NCBI RefSeq assembly: GCF_004217215.1
Contig: NZ_SHKP01000005.1
Span: 253,501-317,500, forward strand
Reading direction: 5' to 3'
Source: Rivibacter subsaxonicus
GTDB taxonomy: Bacteria > Pseudomonadota > Gammaproteobacteria > Burkholderiales > Burkholderiaceae_C
DNA: 64,000 nt
The notes under the pieces were generated by a model. It was not told the origin of the DNA. It saw only the letters and a program-made list of their open reading frames with translations, and ran no database searches. A program made the translations under genes and the position numbers. Positions within the stretch are counted from its first letter, which is position 1. Each line of letters starts with the position of its first letter. Shown one piece after another: positions 37,285 to 46,860 of this stretch.

Positions 37285-40077
37285 ATGAGCCTTCGATTGA
37301 AACAGGTGAGTCTGGCCGTCCTGGCCGTCTGCGCGGGCGGCTTTGCCGCGGGCGCGATGGCGCAGCAGCAGCCACCGCAAAAGCTCGATCGCGTCGAGGT
37401 GACGGGTTCCAACATCAAGCGCATCGACGCCGAGACGGTCGCACCGGTCGAGGTGATCACGCGCGACCAGATCCAGCGCTCGGGCCAGCCCAACGTGGCC
37501 GAGCTGATCCGCAACCTGCCCGCCAACACCGGCGGCAGCTTCGGCGAGAGCTTCAGCAACAGCTTCGCGCCCGGCGCGGCCGGCGTCTCGCTGCGCGGCC
37601 TCGGCCAGAAGACCACGCTGGTGCTGCTCAACAGCCGCCGCGTCGCGGGCTACGGCTTCGCGCAGAACCTCAACGAAAGCTTCGTCGACCTCAACTCGAT
37701 CCCGACCAGCATGGTCGAGCGCATCGAGATCCTGAAGGACGGTGCCTCGGCGATCTACGGCTCGGACGCGATCGCCGGCGTCGTCAACATCATCCTGCGC
37801 AAGGAATACGCCGGCATCGAGGCGAACCTCAGCGGCGGCACCTTCGAAGGCAAGAAGGACTACGGCTTCAACCTGACCGGCGGCTTCGGCGACCTCGCCA
37901 AAGACCGCTTCAACGTCTTCGGTGACCTCAGCTACTACAGCCGCGACCTGCTGCAGCTGGCCGACACCGAGTACGGCGCCACGCGCGACATGCGTCGCTT
38001 CTCGGGTGGCCGCAACTTCGTCAGCCTGACCGGCGGCGGCACCTGGCGCCAGCTCACGCCGGCCGGTGGCCTGACCAACAACTACCGCGCGATCACCGAC
38101 TGCGCCGCCGGTGGTGGCACCGTGATGACCGGCCCGCAGGCCGCCGCGGCCGGCCTGATCAACCTGACCCCGCCGACACCCGGCGTTCCCGGCGGCCAGA
38201 CCGCCGCGGCCTACGCGACCAACGTCGCAATGGCAGCGGCCACCAACTCCTACTGCGCGCGCGACTTCAACGACCAGTTCACCGCCCTGCCGGGTACCGA
38301 GCGCCTGGGCCTGCTGACGCGCGGCACCTTCGAGTTCTCGCCGACCACCAGCGCCTACGCCGAACTCGGCCTGAGCCGCAACAAGACCGAGCAGAAGTTC
38401 CAGGCTCCGTTCTTCGCCGGCACCACCGGCCTGACGCCGACGGCCGCCGGCCTCAGCCCCTTCACCTACAACATCAACTTCGCACCGGGCTCGGCCGGCA
38501 ACCCGTACACGAGCAATGCCCGCTATGTCGGCGTGCTCCAGGACATGGGCACGCGCGACAACGAGATCACCTCGGACACGGTTCGCCTGCTCACCGGCCT
38601 GCGGTACGAGCTTGCAAGCTGGGAGTTCGACACCGGCCTCGGCTACTCCTACAACGAGGTCACGGCGTTCAACAGCAACCGCCTGACCCTGGCCGGCACC
38701 AGCGCGAACTTCAACGTTCCGACCAGCCCGCAGCCGCCGATCCCGGTCTCGAACAGCTCGCAGTACAACCTCGACCAGTTCACGACCAACAGCGCCGCGG
38801 CACGCGACGCAATGCGCGCCAACTTCGATCGCAAGTCGAAGTCGGAGCTCGCGTTCTTCGACACCAGGGCCAGCACCCAGTTCCAGTCGCTGCAGCTGCC
38901 CGGCGGCGCGCTCGGCGCGGCGGTGGGCGTCGAGTTCCGCCGCGAGACGCTGAAGGACGAGCCGGCACCGATCGCCGCCAGCGGCGGCATCCTCGGCCAG
39001 GGCGTCACCGCCACCGACGGCAGCCGCACCAGCAGCGCGCTGTACGGCGAACTGGCGCTGCCGATCACCAAGCAGATCGAGGCCCAGCTCGCGGCTCGCT
39101 ACGACCGCTACAGCGACTTCGGCGGCAAGACGACGCCGAAGGTCGGCATCCGCTACACGCCGATGGAGACGCTGCTGCTGCGCGCCAACTGGGGCAAGGG
39201 CTTCCGCGCGCCGACGCTGCCGGAAATCTCGCCCTCGGTCGCGACCTTCTTCACCACGGTCGTCGACCCCGAGGACGATGCCTCGCGCCAAGTGTCCGGC
39301 GTCTACGCCGGCAACCCGAACCTGAAGGCCGAGACCTCCACCAGCACCACGGTGGGCTTCGTCTTCGAGCCGATCAAGAACGTCAGCGCCAGCGTCGACT
39401 GGTATCGCATCGACTGGCGCAACGTGGTCGCGTCGCCCTCGTTCCAGGACATCATCGATGCCTCCTGCCCGAGCGGCGCGCCGTGCCCGTCGACGCCGCA
39501 GGTGCAGCGTGACCCGCAGACCAACTTCGCGACGACGATCTCGAGCAACTACGAGAACCTCGACCAGCGCCTGACCAGCGGTGTCGACGTCGACCTGCGC
39601 TGGATCATCCCGACCGCCGAACAGGGCAAGTGGACGCTGCGCGGCAACGGCACCTACGTCGACTCCTTCAAGGAGAACGGCGTCGAGTACGCGGGCACCA
39701 ACGGCGGCTCGAACACGATTCCGCGCTTCAAGGGCGCGGCCGTGATCGACTGGGACTACGGCCCGTGGGCGCTGACCTCGCGCCTGAACTACACCCGTGG
39801 CTTCGAGCAGACGGCACTGGGCGCTTCGTACTACGCGGTGCAGGATCCGCGCTTCCAGACCGGTGTCTACAAGGCCGACGTGCCGAGCTTCTCGACGGTG
39901 GACTTCTCGGCCCGCTACAACGTGAACAAGAACTTCACGATCAGCGGCGCGGTGCTCAACGTGTTCGACCGCCTGCCGAACTACGACCCGGGCTTCACGA
40001 CGACGTACTTCTACGACTTCAGCCTGTTCGACATCCGTGGTCGTCAGCTGCGCCTGAACCTCAACTACAAGATGTAA
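37285..40077 (+). CDS. TonB-dependent outer membrane receptor
   Basis: A 930-residue receptor. The signal peptide ends AMA near residue 28. A plug domain follows with [12 protein letters not shown] (TonB-box/plug start), [30 protein letters not shown] and [20 protein letters not shown]. The barrel ends with LRLNLNYKM. This VTGSNIKR subgroup is abundant in Burkholderiales, Caulobacter and Xanthomonas and often imports oligosaccharides, vitamins or peptides, not only iron chelates. No transporter partner adjoins it, so the ligand is unknown. A UUCG-loop terminator follows. Confidence 0.95.
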   Translation: MSLRLKQVSLAVLAVCAGGFAAGAMAQQQPPQKLDRVEVTGSNIKRIDAETVAPVEVITRDQIQRSGQPNVAELIRNLPANTGGSFGESFSNSFAPGAAGVSLRGLGQKTTLVLLNSRRVAGYGFAQNLNESFVDLNSIPTSMVERIEILKDGASAIYGSDAIAGVVNIILRKEYAGIEANLSGGTFEGKKDYGFNLTGGFGDLAKDRFNVFGDLSYYSRDLLQLADTEYGATRDMRRFSGGRNFVSLTGGGTWRQLTPAGGLTNNYRAITDCAAGGGTVMTGPQAAAAGLINLTPPTPGVPGGQTAAAYATNVAMAAATNSYCARDFNDQFTALPGTERLGLLTRGTFEFSPTTSAYAELGLSRNKTEQKFQAPFFAGTTGLTPTAAGLSPFTYNINFAPGSAGNPYTSNARYVGVLQDMGTRDNEITSDTVRLLTGLRYELASWEFDTGLGYSYNEVTAFNSNRLTLAGTSANFNVPTSPQPPIPVSNSSQYNLDQFTTNSAAARDAMRANFDRKSKSELAFFDTRASTQFQSLQLPGGALGAAVGVEFRRETLKDEPAPIAASGGILGQGVTATDGSRTSSALYGELALPITKQIEAQLAARYDRYSDFGGKTTPKVGIRYTPMETLLLRANWGKGFRAPTLPEISPSVATFFTTVVDPEDDASRQVSGVYAGNPNLKAETSTSTTVGFVFEPIKNVSASVDWYRIDWRNVVASPSFQDIIDASCPSGAPCPSTPQVQRDPQTNFATTISSNYENLDQRLTSGVDVDLRWIIPTAEQGKWTLRGNGTYVDSFKENGVEYAGTNGGSNTIPRFKGAAVIDWDYGPWALTSRLNYTRGFEQTALGASYYAVQDPRFQTGVYKADVPSFSTVDFSARYNVNKNFTISGAVLNVFDRLPNYDPGFTTTYFYDFSLFDIRGRQLRLNLNYKM

Positions 40078-40101
40078 TTCCTGCGCTCCGCGCAAGACCT
40101 C

Positions 40102-40128
40102 AACGGGCCCTTCGGGGCCCGTTTTTTC
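40102..40128 (+). terminator. Intrinsic terminator with UUCG loop
   Basis: A 9-bp stem (AACGGGCCC at 40102-40110 with its complement at 40115-40123) closes a TTCG tetraloop and is followed by a T-run ending at 40127. It lies 24 bases after the receptor stop codon and is a strong intrinsic terminator. Confidence 0.9.
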
Positions 40129-40149
40129 TTGTGCCTCGACAATGGCGCC

Positions 40150-40992
40150 ATGCTCGCCTACCGCCACGCCTTCCATGCCGGCAACCACGCCGACGTGCTC
40201 AAGCACGTCGTCTTCGCCCAGGTGCTCCAGCACATGGGACAGAAGGACAAGCCCTACTGGCTCATCGACACCCACGCCGGCGGCGGCGGCTATGCGCTCG
40301 GCGGCCGCGAGGCACAGACCAAGGCCGAGTACCTCAACGGCATCGCCCGCATCTGGCAGCGCCAGGACGCCCCGCCCGCCGTGGCCGAGTACCTGGCGCT
40401 GGTGCGCGACTTCAACCCCGCCGGTGCGTTGATCCACTACCCCGGCTCGCCCGAGATCGCGCGCCGCCTGCTGCGCCCGCAGGATCGACTGCGGCTCTAC
40501 GAGCTGCACCCGACCGAGGTCAAGATCCTGGCCTCGCACCAGGGCGGCTTCGCCCACACCGAGGTGCACCATGGCGACGGCTTCGAGGGCCTCAAGGCGC
40601 AGCTGCCGCCGCCGTCGCGACGCGGCGTGCTGCTGATCGACCCGTCCTACGAACTAAAGACCGACTACGCCAAGGTCATCACCGCGGTGCGCGAGGCGCT
40701 GCAGCGCTTTGCCGAATGCGTGATCGTGGTCTGGTACCCGCAGCTCAACCGGCTCGAGGCAGCCCAGTTGCCCAAGCGGCTGCAGGCGCTCGCTCCCAAG
40801 AGCTGGCTGCACGCGCGGCTGACCGTGCAGCAGCCCGACGCGCAGGGCTTCGGCCTGGTCGGCAGCGGCATGTTCGTGATCAACCCGCCATGGACGCTGC
40901 ACGAGTCGCTGAAGCCGGCGCTGCCCTGGCTGCGCGATGCGCTGGCGCAGTACCCCGGCGCGCAGTGCCTGCTGACGCAGCACGCGGTATGA
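40150..40992 (+). CDS. rlmJ: 23S rRNA (adenine-N6)-methyltransferase RlmJ
   Basis: A 280-residue methyltransferase that modifies A2030 of 23S rRNA in E. coli numbering. It begins LAYRHAFHAGNHADVLKH, has WLIDTHAGGGGY (SAM motif I) and the catalytic DPSYELKTDY block (a D-P-P-F/Y-E variant), then VVWYPQLNR. The start at 40150 matches the family. It overlaps the CoA-transferase gene by four bases (ATGA), so translation of the two is coupled although their functions look unrelated. Confidence 0.95.
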   Translation: MLAYRHAFHAGNHADVLKHVVFAQVLQHMGQKDKPYWLIDTHAGGGGYALGGREAQTKAEYLNGIARIWQRQDAPPAVAEYLALVRDFNPAGALIHYPGSPEIARRLLRPQDRLRLYELHPTEVKILASHQGGFAHTEVHHGDGFEGLKAQLPPPSRRGVLLIDPSYELKTDYAKVITAVREALQRFAECVIVVWYPQLNRLEAAQLPKRLQALAPKSWLHARLTVQQPDAQGFGLVGSGMFVINPPWTLHESLKPALPWLRDALAQYPGAQCLLTQHAV

Positions 40993-42182
40993 CCTCCACG
41001 TCGAACGCCGGCCCGCTCGCCGGACTCAAGGTGGTCGAGCTCGGCCAGCTGATCGCCGGCCCCTTTGCCGGCAAGACGCTCGGAGACTTCGGCGCCGAGG
41101 TGATCAAGGTCGAGCCCCCCGGCGGCGACCCGCTACGCCAGTGGCGCATGCTGCACGGCAGCACCAGCGTCTGGTGGCAGGTGTCCTCGCGCAACAAGCA
41201 CAGCGTGGTGCTCGACCTGCGCACCGCCGAGGGCCGGGCCGACGTGCGCACTCTGATCGACGAGGCCGACGTGCTGATCGAGAACTTCAAGCCCGGCACC
41301 ATGGAGGCCTGGGGCCTCTCCTACGAGGAGCTCGCTCGCAACAACCCCGGCCTGATCATGCTGCGCGTCAGCGGCTACGGCCAGGACGGTCCCTATCGCG
41401 ACCGGCCCGGCTTCGCGGTGGTCGCCGAGGCCATGGGCGGGCTGCGCCACCTGATGGGCGAGCCGGGCCGGATGCCGGTGCGCGCCGGCATCAGCCTGGG
41501 CGACACGCTGGCCGCGCTGCATGGCGTGATCGGCGTGCTGCTGGCGCTGAACCACCGGCACGCGACGATCTCGCCCGAGGCACCCAGGGGCCGCGGCCAG
41601 GTGGTCGACGTCGCGCTCTACGAGGCGGTCTTCAACTGCATGGAAAGCCTGCTGCCCGAGTACAGCGCCTTCGGCGCGGTACGCCAGCCCGCCGGCTCGG
41701 CGCTGCCGGGCATCGCACCGAGCAACGCCTACGCCTGCAGCGATGGCAAGGTGGTGATCGGCGGCAACGGTGACTCGATCTTCCAGCGCCTGATGCGCGC
41801 GATCGGGCGCGATGACCTCGCGGCCGATCCGCAACTCGCCGGCAATGCCGGGCGCGTGGCGCGCGTGGCCGAGCTCGACGCCGCGATCGCAGACTGGACC
41901 GCAGCTCTCACGGTCGACCATGTGCTCGCCACCTTGCAGGCGGCGCAGGTGCCGGTCGGGCGCATCTACACCGCCAAGGACATCGCCGAGGACCCGCATT
42001 ACCGGGCCCGCGGGATGCTCGAGGAACTCCGCATCGAAGGCGGGCTCGCACTCACGGTCCCGGGCGCCGTCCCCAAGCTGAGCGCGACGCCGGGCTCGAT
42101 TCGCAGCCTCGCACCGAGCCTCGGCCAGCGCGGCGCGAGCACGACGCCCGAACCCCCCGAAGCCCTCGACAGCGAAGGCTGA
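40989..42182 (+). CDS. CaiB/BaiF-family CoA transferase
   Basis: A 397-residue type III CoA transferase. GLKVVELGQLIAGPFAGKTL, split near residue 20, then FGAEVIKVEPPGGDPLR, SSRNKHSVVLDL, LIENFKPGTMEAWGL and ISLGDTLAALHG (carrying the catalytic Asp region) are all family motifs. It moves CoA between carboxylic acids, the identity of which cannot be read here. It overlaps rlmJ by ATGA and is followed 36 bases later by the phoX-like gene. Confidence 0.92.
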   Translation: MTSTSNAGPLAGLKVVELGQLIAGPFAGKTLGDFGAEVIKVEPPGGDPLRQWRMLHGSTSVWWQVSSRNKHSVVLDLRTAEGRADVRTLIDEADVLIENFKPGTMEAWGLSYEELARNNPGLIMLRVSGYGQDGPYRDRPGFAVVAEAMGGLRHLMGEPGRMPVRAGISLGDTLAALHGVIGVLLALNHRHATISPEAPRGRGQVVDVALYEAVFNCMESLLPEYSAFGAVRQPAGSALPGIAPSNAYACSDGKVVIGGNGDSIFQRLMRAIGRDDLAADPQLAGNAGRVARVAELDAAIADWTAALTVDHVLATLQAAQVPVGRIYTAKDIAEDPHYRARGMLEELRIEGGLALTVPGAVPKLSATPGSIRSLAPSLGQRGASTTPEPPEALDSEG

Positions 42183-42218
42183 GCCGATCGGCACCAAGCC
42201 TCCTCGCACGCAAGCACG

Positions 42219-44171
42219 ATGCCCAAAGACTTCAGTTTGATGGAAGACAGCAACCGCTCAGCCAACCCGAGCCTGCACCAAGTTTCCGACCCTGCCCGCC
42301 GCGTGCTGCTGCGAGGCGCTGCCGGCGCCTCGGCCGCCGCCCTGCTGGCACCTGCCGCCGGCGCGCTCGGCGGCTGCGCCACGCCGACCGACCCGGCCAT
42401 CGCCTCGCTCGGCCGTCGCATCGGCTTTGCCAGCGTGCCGATGCCAGCCAGCGCGACCGACACCCTGACGGTGCCGCCCGGCTACACCGCCAGCGTGCTC
42501 TACCGCTGGGGCGACCCGGTCGGCGTGCCGGGCGCGATGCCGGCCTTCGCCCCCGACGCCTCCAACAGCGCCGCCGAGCAGGCGCTGCAGGCCGGCATGC
42601 ATCACGACGGCATGCACTACTTCGCCATCGAAGGCTCGTCGCGGCGCGGCCTGCTGGCGCTCAACCACGAGTACACCGACGACGGCCTGCTTCATCCGCA
42701 GGGCATGGCGATCTGGGGCCCGGAGCAGGTTGCCAAGTCGATCGCGGCGCATGGGGTCTCGATCGCCGAGGTCGAACGCAAGGCGCCGGGCAACGGCTGG
42801 CAGCTGGCGCGCGCCTCGCGCTACGCGCGCCGCATCACGGCCGCCACGCCCTGCACGATCGCCGGGCCGGCGGCCGGCCACCCGCTGCTGCGCACCAACG
42901 CCGATCCGGGCGGCACCCGCGTGCTGGGCACGCTCAACAACTGCGCCCACGGCGTCACGCCCTGGGGCACCTATCTCAGCTGCGAGGAGAACTTCGTCTT
43001 CTACTTCGAAGGCCCCGTGCGTCCCGACACCCACCAGCGGCGCTGGGGCCTGCAAGCCGGCGGCGGCTTCTTCCGCTGGCACGAGCACGAGAAGCGCTTC
43101 GACGCGCGCCTCGAACCCAACGAGTTCAACCGCTTCGGCTGGGTGGTCGAGATCGACCCCTTCGACCCGCAGAGCACGCCGATCAAGCGCACCGCGCTCG
43201 GCCGCGCCGCGCACGAGGGTGCCGCGACCGGCCAGACCGACGACGGCCGGGTCGTGGTCTACATGGGCGAGGACGCGCGCTTCGAGTACATCTACAAGTT
43301 CGTCTCGCGCGACGCGGTGCGCCGCGGCGGCTTCAAGGCCAACCGCGAACTGCTCAACCACGGCACGCTGTACGTGGCGAAGTTCGAGGCCGACGGCAGC
43401 GGCCGCTGGCTGCCGCTGGTACACGGCCAGGGGCCGCTGACAGCCGCCCACGGCTTTGCCGACCAGGGCGAGGTGCTCGTCAAGACGCGCCAGGCGAGCG
43501 ACCTGCTCGGCGCCACCAAGATGGATCGCGCCGAGTGGACCGCGATCGACCCGATCAACAAGGAGATCTACGTCACGCTGACCAACAACAGCCAGCGCGG
43601 CGCCAGCGGCCAGCCGGCGGTCGACGCCGCCAACCCGCGCGCCTACAACACCATGGGCCACATCCTGCGCTGGCGCGAGGACGGCGACCTCGACGCGACT
43701 CGCTTCGCCTGGACCCACTTCGTGCTGGCCGGCGACCCGGCCAACGCCCGGCCCGGGGCGCGCGGCAACATCCGCGGCGACATCTTCGGCAGCCCCGACG
43801 GCCTCTGGGTCGACCCGCGTGGCGTGCTATGGATCGGCACGGACGTCTCGCCGACCGCGCTCGGCAAGGGCGACTACGCGCGACTGCCGAACAACCAGAT
43901 GCTGGCCTGCGACCCGAGCACGGCGGCCGCCGAGGGTGGCCCCGACATCCGCCGCTTCCTGGTCGGACCCGCCGGCAGCGAGGTGACCGGCAGCGTCATG
44001 ACGCCCGACCTGCGCACGCTGTTCGTGAACATCCAGCACCCTGGCGAGTCGCCGAGCGAGCGCGCCGACCCGGCCAACCCGAGCAGGATCTCGAACTGGC
44101 CCGACGGCGGCCGGCCGCGCTCGGCGACGGTGGTGATCACCAAGGACGACGGCGGCGTGATCGGCAGCTGA
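42219..44171 (+). CDS. PhoX-family phosphatase (DUF839)
   Basis: A 650-residue exported enzyme. The Tat-type region ARRVLLRGAAGASAAALL is followed by a Cys in LGGCATP, so it may also be lipidated. The PhoX core is visible in LTVPPGYTASVLYRWGDP, LLALNHEYTDDG, NCAHGVTPWGTYLSCEEN and AWTHFVLAGDP, typical of the Ca/Fe-dependent phosphatases that release phosphate from monoesters. A shorter N-terminus starting at MEDSN (42240) is possible. It follows the CoA-transferase gene but is probably an independent function. Confidence 0.9.
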   Translation: MPKDFSLMEDSNRSANPSLHQVSDPARRVLLRGAAGASAAALLAPAAGALGGCATPTDPAIASLGRRIGFASVPMPASATDTLTVPPGYTASVLYRWGDPVGVPGAMPAFAPDASNSAAEQALQAGMHHDGMHYFAIEGSSRRGLLALNHEYTDDGLLHPQGMAIWGPEQVAKSIAAHGVSIAEVERKAPGNGWQLARASRYARRITAATPCTIAGPAAGHPLLRTNADPGGTRVLGTLNNCAHGVTPWGTYLSCEENFVFYFEGPVRPDTHQRRWGLQAGGGFFRWHEHEKRFDARLEPNEFNRFGWVVEIDPFDPQSTPIKRTALGRAAHEGAATGQTDDGRVVVYMGEDARFEYIYKFVSRDAVRRGGFKANRELLNHGTLYVAKFEADGSGRWLPLVHGQGPLTAAHGFADQGEVLVKTRQASDLLGATKMDRAEWTAIDPINKEIYVTLTNNSQRGASGQPAVDAANPRAYNTMGHILRWREDGDLDATRFAWTHFVLAGDPANARPGARGNIRGDIFGSPDGLWVDPRGVLWIGTDVSPTALGKGDYARLPNNQMLACDPSTAAAEGGPDIRRFLVGPAGSEVTGSVMTPDLRTLFVNIQHPGESPSERADPANPSRISNWPDGGRPRSATVVITKDDGGVIGS

Positions 44172-44188
44172 GCCGCCACCGCATCCGC

Positions 44189-45034
44189 CTACAGGTCCTC
44201 GCGTACGGCCACGAAGCTGGCAAAGCGCGGCAGCCCGGCGGGAGTCAGTGCACGGTAGGCGTAGGTCACGGTGGCGCCGAGTGGCGGCGGCTCGCGCCGG
44301 AGCGCATCCGGCAGGCCGCTGCCCAGGCGAAAGCGCAGCCCCTGCGGCGTCTGCAGCTCGAGCGCTCCGAGCTGTCCGGCCAGTCGGCCCCGGCCGCCGA
44401 CGTGGGCCACGATTTGCGCCTCGGCGTCCAGCACCGGCTTGAGCTTGAGCAGGGCGTCGCTGCGGCCGTGGAGCAGCGGCGCGTCGTTGCGATGCAGCAT
44501 CAGGCCCTCGCCGCCAGCCGCGAGCACGCGGCGCAGCTCGCGCTGCAGTGCCGCGCGATCGGCGACCCGCGTTTGCTCGACCGCGTACAACTGCGGGTGC
44601 CGGGCCGCGCCGACCCACTGCTGCAGCTGCGCGTGGCGCTGCGCGAAGTCACCGGCCGCAGCGGGTGCCTCGAACACCATGTAGCGCAGCGCCTGCCACT
44701 CGGCAGCGACCGGCACGGCCTTGCGCACGATGGCGGCCAGCGCGTCGAAGCGGCCACGGCCGAGCCACAGCTCGCCATCGAGCGGCTGCGGCGGCAGGCG
44801 CGCGACAAGGGCCTCCGGCGCGGGGATGGTGCGGCCGCTGCGAAAGCGCAGTTCGCGCCCGTCCCACAGAGCCCGCACGCCATCGAGCTTCTCGCTGACC
44901 AGATAGGGCGCGGGATCGATGTCAGGCGCGGCCACGCGCGCCAGCAGGATCGCGGGTGGCGCGGCGCGAAGGCTCGACGGGGGCAGGCCGAGGCCGGCGG
45001 CGGCAACGAGAAGCTGGCGGCGATGAAGAGGCAT
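44189..45034 (-). CDS. Exported ATP-dependent DNA ligase (Lig E type)
   Basis: A 281-residue minimal ATP-dependent DNA ligase. The nucleotidyl-acceptor Lys49 is in EKLDGVRALWDG (motif I KxDGxR); DGELWLG, the GGEGLMLH motif IV and LLKLKP motif V follow, then an OB-fold domain. The N-terminus MPLHRRQLLVAAAGLGL with AARAA-like cleavage region LRAAPPA is a signal peptide with a twin Arg. Lig E proteins of this kind are periplasmic and have been linked to uptake of extracellular DNA. It converges on the phoX gene. Confidence 0.9.
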   Translation of the reverse strand: MPLHRRQLLVAAAGLGLPPSSLRAAPPAILLARVAAPDIDPAPYLVSEKLDGVRALWDGRELRFRSGRTIPAPEALVARLPPQPLDGELWLGRGRFDALAAIVRKAVPVAAEWQALRYMVFEAPAAAGDFAQRHAQLQQWVGAARHPQLYAVEQTRVADRAALQRELRRVLAAGGEGLMLHRNDAPLLHGRSDALLKLKPVLDAEAQIVAHVGGRGRLAGQLGALELQTPQGLRFRLGSGLPDALRREPPPLGATVTYAYRALTPAGLPRFASFVAVREDL

Positions 45035-45716
45035 GGTGGCTACTCCGCAGTTGGCAAGAACCAATCTACGCCGGCGTCGTCGCCGACTGCGCGCGCGACG
45101 GGTGGTTCGGCGGGGGCGCCCGAAAGTCGGACGCCGACCTGGCCTGATGGGGTCAAACGCTGAACGGTCAACGCGATGGACTACGGGCCTAGGCGATGGA
45201 TTGCCACGCTGAGGGCGGCGGGCGTGGCTGGTGCGATGGCGGCGAATCTGGGACCGACCAGCGGAGCGGCGCCACCGCGACTCCATTTGACAACTCGAAG
45301 GGCGCCCGAACAGGGGGGCGCCGCCCGGCACCGGCTGCCTGGCAGCGGTCACCCCGAGCATCTCCGGTCGACATCGCGCATCGGTGCGTCGAGCACCGAA
45401 CCCCTGCGGGCAATCCCGAGTGCGGTTTGCGCCCACTAGCCAGCGAAGGCGGCCGGACCGCTCTTCTTCGTGCAGTTGTTCACGAACGACGATCGCCGGA
45501 GCAACGCCACCAGCGCGCGGGCAACCCTGCGGCCTGGCGACGGCAACCCTCCGATGCCGCATCCGGCGACCCGTGGACGCCCACGTGCAGCGCCTCGGCG
45601 CCACCCCGATAAGTGATTGACGCTCGCGAGCCCAAATCTAGAGTCGCCGCATGAATACGTTCTGCCAAGCCCGCGGACGCCGAGTGGCGGCTGGCGGATT
45701 GCGTTGAGGGCCGCGC
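45035..45716. other. Long intergenic region
   Basis: About 680 bases between the divergent ligase and WD40 genes without a convincing reading frame. The frames that are open on either strand are Arg/Pro/Gly-rich and lack ribosome sites. It contains a promoter candidate at 45617-45644 and a GC-rich stretch at about 45480-45600 with repeated GGCAACCCT units (45532 and 45549 areas) that could fold, but I cannot match it to a known RNA family. Confidence 0.5.
45617..45644 (+). promoter_or_regulatory. Candidate sigma-70 promoter for the WD40 lipoprotein gene
   Basis: TTGACG at 45617-45622 and TAGAGT at 45639-45644 are spaced by 16 bases and point toward the WD40 gene, whose ATG is 73 bases further on. 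The patch is AT-richer than its surroundings. The match to consensus is moderate. Confidence 0.35.
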
Positions 45717-46793
45717 ATGACATCAATCTCCGATGTTGCTCGACGCCGTCTGCAATCAGCCGGGATGCTGCTCGCCTGCGTGACACTGCTGGCCTGCGGC
45801 GGTGGCGAGGAGGACGCAGTCGACGCCCCGCCATCGTCCGGCGTGGCGTCGAGGATCGACACCGGCGTGGACACCGCGACGAAAGCCGCGACGACGCAGC
45901 GCAGGGCCAAGCCCTATTCGAGACGGGGAGTCACGGCGCTCGCCATCGCCCCGGAGGGTTCGACGATCGCCGTCGTCAGCCATGACGGCGGGGTTCGCCT
46001 GTTCGATGCCGCGACAGTCGAGTTGCGCACGACCTTGCGCGGCCATGGAGCAGACCCAGCCACCGGCGTGCTGTTCAGCGCCGACGGCCGCAAGCTGGCG
46101 AGCGTGGGCCGCGATAGCGTGGTGCGCGTCTGGGACGTGGCGTCCGGTCGTGCGGGCGCTGCACTGCACGGCAGCGAGGGCGCGATTCGTGCAGTCGCGG
46201 CAACTGCAGATGGCGCGCTCGTTGCCAGCGCGGGCGAGAGCACGCGAGTGATGCTCTGGGATGCCAGGAGCGGCAAGCTCAAGCGAGCCCTCGGCGGCGC
46301 CACCGACTTCATCAATGCGCTGGCGTTCAGTCCTGACGGCCGATGGGTCGCCGCCGGAAGCGCCGATGCACGCGTATTGGTGTGGGATGTCATGACCGGT
46401 CGACTCGTCCACGCGCTTCGTGGTCATACCGATGAAGTCAACGCGCTCGCCTTCAGCCCGGACGGGCGACTGCTTGCCAGCGCCGGCGAAGATGCCCGCG
46501 TATTGATCCGGGACGTCGCCCAGGGCCGGCAGGTGCAGGCACTCGACACGCATCGCTCGGCGGTGCGGGCCCTCGGCTTCAATCGCGACGGCAGCCGGCT
46601 CGCGAGCGGCGGCGAGCGCGGAACGCTCCTGCTGTGGGATGCGACGAACTGGCAACTCAGTCGGGGCCTGGTCGGCAGCACGGCCGCGATCAACGCCGTG
46701 GTGTTCGATCCGAAGCGCACCGAGTTGCTGTTCGCGGGCGACGAGGACGATCGCGTTGCTCGTTGGGACGTGGTCGCGGGCGCGAAGCAGTAG
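45717..46793 (+). CDS. WD40-repeat lipoprotein, predicted seven-bladed propeller
   Basis: A 358-residue protein. The N-terminal signal ends in the lipobox LLAC (Cys27 region) followed by GGGEEDAVDAPP. From about residue 66 seven WD40 repeats of roughly 42 residues each are visible: their core lines read VTALAIAPEG, TGVLFSADG, RAVAATADG, NALAFSPDG, NALAFSPDG, RALGFNRDG and NAVVFDPKR, each ending in an (L/I)WD or equivalent. Seven blades make a complete propeller. It would be anchored in an envelope membrane, facing the periplasm or outside, as a scaffold. The very large secreted protein follows 67 bases downstream. Confidence 0.9.
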   Translation: MTSISDVARRRLQSAGMLLACVTLLACGGGEEDAVDAPPSSGVASRIDTGVDTATKAATTQRRAKPYSRRGVTALAIAPEGSTIAVVSHDGGVRLFDAATVELRTTLRGHGADPATGVLFSADGRKLASVGRDSVVRVWDVASGRAGAALHGSEGAIRAVAATADGALVASAGESTRVMLWDARSGKLKRALGGATDFINALAFSPDGRWVAAGSADARVLVWDVMTGRLVHALRGHTDEVNALAFSPDGRLLASAGEDARVLIRDVAQGRQVQALDTHRSAVRALGFNRDGSRLASGGERGTLLLWDATNWQLSRGLVGSTAAINAVVFDPKRTELLFAGDEDDRVARWDVVAGAKQ

Positions 46794-46860
46794 TCACACA
46801 AACAGACCCAGACCCCAGGCGCCACGCAGCGACCTCGGGGCGTCAAGAGAGGCAGAGTCG

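Noticed and set aside
37087-40572. 1161-codon minus-strand frame opposite the TonB receptor
   Set aside because: Antisense shadow caused by high GC; composition is Val/Ala/Arg/Gly/His-rich with no domain, while the plus strand encodes a clear receptor.
45380-45610. Cyclic di-GMP or other riboswitch
   Set aside because: GGCAACC-type units are suggestive, but the conserved purine-rich core of the known class is absent.
45436-45834. 132-codon minus-strand frame in the long gap
   Set aside because: Arg/Pro-rich, no ribosome site, and it overlaps the start of the WD40 gene.
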